Shown piece by piece: positions 61,676 to 63,682 of a stretch of 63,682 bases of DNA. The position numbers were made by a program, and so were the translations under genes. The DNA is from CAZGLR01 sp964526635 (lineage in GTDB: Bacteria > Zixibacteria > MSB-5A5 > GN15 > JAAZOE01). The notes under the pieces are model-generated. The model made no database searches. It saw nothing but the letters and a program-made list of their open reading frames with translations, and was not told where the DNA came from. Each line of letters opens with the position of its first letter. The stretch's first letter is position 1. The stretch lies in assembly GCA_964526635.1 (NCBI GenBank), contig CAZGLR010000005.1:1-63682 (forward strand), read 5' to 3'.

Positions 61676-61917
61676 GAATCCTCAAATAATTCACGCGAGT
61701 GCAGTTTTGCAAACAGCGCAATCCTTCAGCCTCGAATTGTCCTCATACATACAGGAATACCCAAACCGCACCCATGATGGTCTTGTTAGGTAAATCGGCA
61801 AAACCATTAAAATATTAATGAAGGACAGTCAGTTACGTCCGGAATTGGGGCAAAAGAACAGTTCGGAGAAGTAAAAAATCACAGAATCTCCTGACTGTTA
61901 TAAAATCGTCAGAAAAC

Positions 61918-62484
61918 CTATTTTTTCAGGCGGGGATTATCCCAGGGCCAGTCTTGCAGGCCGGATCTGTAATTAACCGCCCGGGCCGCCACGAAAAGGA
62001 AGTCGGACAAGCGGTTAAGGAATTTCAGGGCCTGTTTATGGACGTCATCGGCCTGGGCCAGCCGTACTGTCCAGCGCTCCGCCCGTCGGCAAACCGTCCT
62101 GGCCAGATGCAGCTGGGCCGCCGCCGCTGTCCCACCGGGAATTATAAATTGCTTTAATTTCGGCAGCTCGGCCTCCAGGCGGTCAATCCATTTTTCGAGC
62201 TGCTCACTGTCGGCATCGACTATTCGATCGATAGCTGTCTGGGTAGCCGATGGTGTCGCGAGGTCGGCTCCGACGACAAACAGACGGTTCTGTACTGCCT
62301 GCAGCATCTCATCGATTTCACGGTCGATTTCATTGGTCCGGGCGACACCGATGGCGGCGTTGCATTCATCGACGGTGCCATAGGCGTGGATTCGATCATT
62401 GTCCTTGCTGAGGCGCTGCCCGCCCCACAGGCTGGTCTGGCCGTCATCTCCGGTTTTTGTATATATCTTTATGTCTTTCGGCAT
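61918..62484 (-). CDS. cob(I)alamin adenosyltransferase, PduO type
   Basis: A 188-residue ATP:cob(I)alamin adenosyltransferase that attaches the adenosyl group to make coenzyme B12. Motifs are IYTKTGDDGQTSLWGGQRL, AYGTVDECNAAIG, FIIPGGTAAAAQLHLARTVC with RRAERW, and LNRLSDFLFVAARAVN. The ATG at 62484 has CGGAG upstream. Together with QueG (cobalamin-dependent) it shows that the organism uses cobalamin cofactors. The 242-bp gap to the kinase gene holds no obvious riboswitch. Confidence 0.94.
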   Translation of the reverse strand: MPKDIKIYTKTGDDGQTSLWGGQRLSKDNDRIHAYGTVDECNAAIGVARTNEIDREIDEMLQAVQNRLFVVGADLATPSATQTAIDRIVDADSEQLEKWIDRLEAELPKLKQFIIPGGTAAAAQLHLARTVCRRAERWTVRLAQADDVHKQALKFLNRLSDFLFVAARAVNYRSGLQDWPWDNPRLKK

Positions 62485-62516
62485 CTTACAGTCTCCGACA
62501 ATTACATACATTTCGC

Positions 62517-63570
62517 TTATCGGCGTTTATGCCAATGGCGTTCGACTATGGCCCGAACCAGTTCATCGGCAATTAACTTATGGCCCGCGCGGTTGGGGTG
62601 ACAATGATCAGTAAACAACACATCGCCGCCGTTTTCGCTGAAAATCGCGGGCACATCGAGAACAGCCACCAGCGGGTCTTCGGCAACGGCATCGATCTCG
62701 GCCCAGTAGTCACGTTTAACGCGCAGTGAAAGAAAGTCAGCCTGCAGGGCCGAGTCAAGATATATCCAGGCGGCTCCGGTCGTATCGCTGAGCGCAGGTG
62801 ATTCCCCACGGGTCAGGCAGTTGATACTCGTGTTGAACAAAAACGGGCCCCGCCGGGGCATACAAGCGGTGATGATAATTCGGGATAATGGCGGCAATAC
62901 AATGCACGCGCCGCCTGTAGCAAGCTATCAGCCAGTCCGTATTCACCCCGATCCCAGGCGGCCACTCCGGCATTATTGAGAGCGACAGCGTCTCGGCGGC
63001 GGTTTGTGCCAGTAATTCGCGATCGGTATATGGTCCGGACAAGGAGGCATCGTTGTTACCGCAATACAAAACGACCAGATCAGGATCAAGTGACCGGCTA
63101 TAGCGTTCGAAATAGCGACGAATCTGTTCGCTGCTGTATCCGGGCACGGCGGCATTGACCAGTTCCACGCGGCGACCAGATCCGATTATCTGATCGCACC
63201 CGGCAGCAGCTATCTCACCAAAGGCCTCATGACGGAACAGCAGTCCCAGGCCGACCGGCGATGAATCACCAAGTAGCGAAATCCGAAAGGCATCGCGGCC
63301 TTTTGGTGTCTCCGGCGCTTTCCTTAACAAACGGTATTCATTGGTCTGAATCAGGCTGTTGAACACTCCGGCCCTGAAGCGCCAGAGCAGGTCGGTATCC
63401 GGCTCGTGCCAGTCAAACAATGTCGAAAAAAGGGTCGACTGCCAGCCGGGACGATTTGGCTGCGATTCTGCCGGGCGCGCCAAAAATTGCTCGAACCCCA
63501 TCGAACCAAGCTCAATGACTATTAATCCTGTGAGGATCAATACAATTATTACCGGCAGAATCCGTTTCAT
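62517..63570 (-). pseudogene. SGNH/GDSL hydrolase split across three reading frames
   Basis: Three minus-strand frames together describe one SGNH hydrolase. Frame one from 63570 begins with a membrane/signal helix (KRILPVIIVLILTGLIVIEL) and holds the nucleophile block SLLGDSSPVGLG and the oxyanion block VVLYCGNNDASLSGP. Frame two, near 62890-63010, reads ALNNAGVAAWDRGEYGLADS, TPR-like. Frame three (to 62517) begins near LSRIIITACMPRRG and ends with the catalytic block TDHCHPNRAGHKLIADEL. Two successive shifts in the same direction, each like a lost base, are implied near CCGCCGCC (about 63000) and CCCG (about 62882). Sequencing error or gene decay are both possible. Confidence 0.75.
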
Positions 63571-63682
63571 ATCTGAAAAATAATCAACATTCGAAAATCA
63601 TACAAGTTTTTGCCCGGAGAAAACTATTGATCCCCACCGCCATTCCACCGCCCGTCAATTCTTGTAAATAGTGCGTTGATTT

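Noticed and set aside
61825..61898. Inverted repeat ACAGTCAG / CTGACTGT upstream of the histidine kinase
   Set aside because: The 8-bp arms are 58 bp apart without other pairing; chance is likely.

Overview
The window reads as a chromosomal segment from a Gram-negative (diderm), metabolically broad bacterium that is probably uncultured. Outer-membrane traits include a beta-barrel protein, lipoboxes, many signal peptides and secreted proteins with C-terminal sorting-like or dockerin-like domains. The dockerin-like end of the secreted Asp-box protein (51877-54144) and the FlgD/Por-type end of the metalloprotease (10302-12389) are styles I associate with the FCB superphylum and especially candidate phylum Zixibacteria. 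That assignment is inference and no rRNA gene is present to test it. A 10-N assembly gap at 36675-36684 shows that this is draft sequence, possibly from a metagenome.

Layout. 1-2448 (minus): start of a complex I operon, nuoA-nuoB-nuoC-nuoD, with nuoD running off the edge. 2662-5051 (minus): a PHP-type hydrolase and an Atg22/UMF1-like MFS transporter. 5187-6662 (plus): two tandem paralogous exported proteins with coiled-coil tails. 6663-7176: gene-free DNA with copies of a dispersed stem-loop/tandem repeat that recurs at 34158-34338. 7177-19445 (minus): a tightly packed run of twelve genes (manC, SPOR lipoprotein, threonylcarbamoyl-AMP synthase, LMW phosphatase, DUF3108 protein, deoxyhypusine-synthase-like protein, bifunctional FTCD, PHP phosphoesterase, secreted metalloprotease, ECF S-component, outer-membrane barrel, HD protein), mostly with start/stop overlaps and led by a good sigma-70-like promoter at 19490-19518. 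19592-23502 (minus): lon and nnr.

23815-26637 (plus): two ferritin-like proteins, alanine racemase and the redox repressor Rex, with a near-perfect Rex operator just upstream of rex. 26770-28440 (minus): a solitary AT-richer gene for a multidomain protein of unknown function, the one clearly accessory-looking gene here and the best candidate for an undescribed (possibly defence) function. 28772-30687 (plus): endonuclease IV and YchF. 30714-33082 (minus): a small unknown protein and a secreted metallophosphoesterase. 33207-34007 (plus): a radical SAM protein. 34478-39774 (minus): priA (interrupted by the N gap), a secreted TPR protein and a DUF4139 protein. 39961-40814 (plus): a zinc-ribbon miniprotein and a DUF4287/SRPBCC protein.

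41126-47717 (minus): an operon with a clear promoter and terminator, encoding a predicted lipoprotein, a heterodimeric ABC exporter with one degenerate ATP site, and an inositol-monophosphatase-family enzyme. 47856-51684 (plus): eno, ftsB-like, recO and glyS, closed by a strong terminator. 51877-54144 (plus): the secreted Asp-box/dockerin-like protein. The rest holds DinB-like, aldo/keto reductase, queG, a methyltransferase, sixA, a large hybrid-like histidine kinase with five PAS domains and a pseudo-receiver, PduO-type cobalamin adenosyltransferase, and an SGNH hydrolase split over three reading frames. Most of the window is housekeeping. I saw no tRNA, rRNA, CRISPR array, transposase or prophage.
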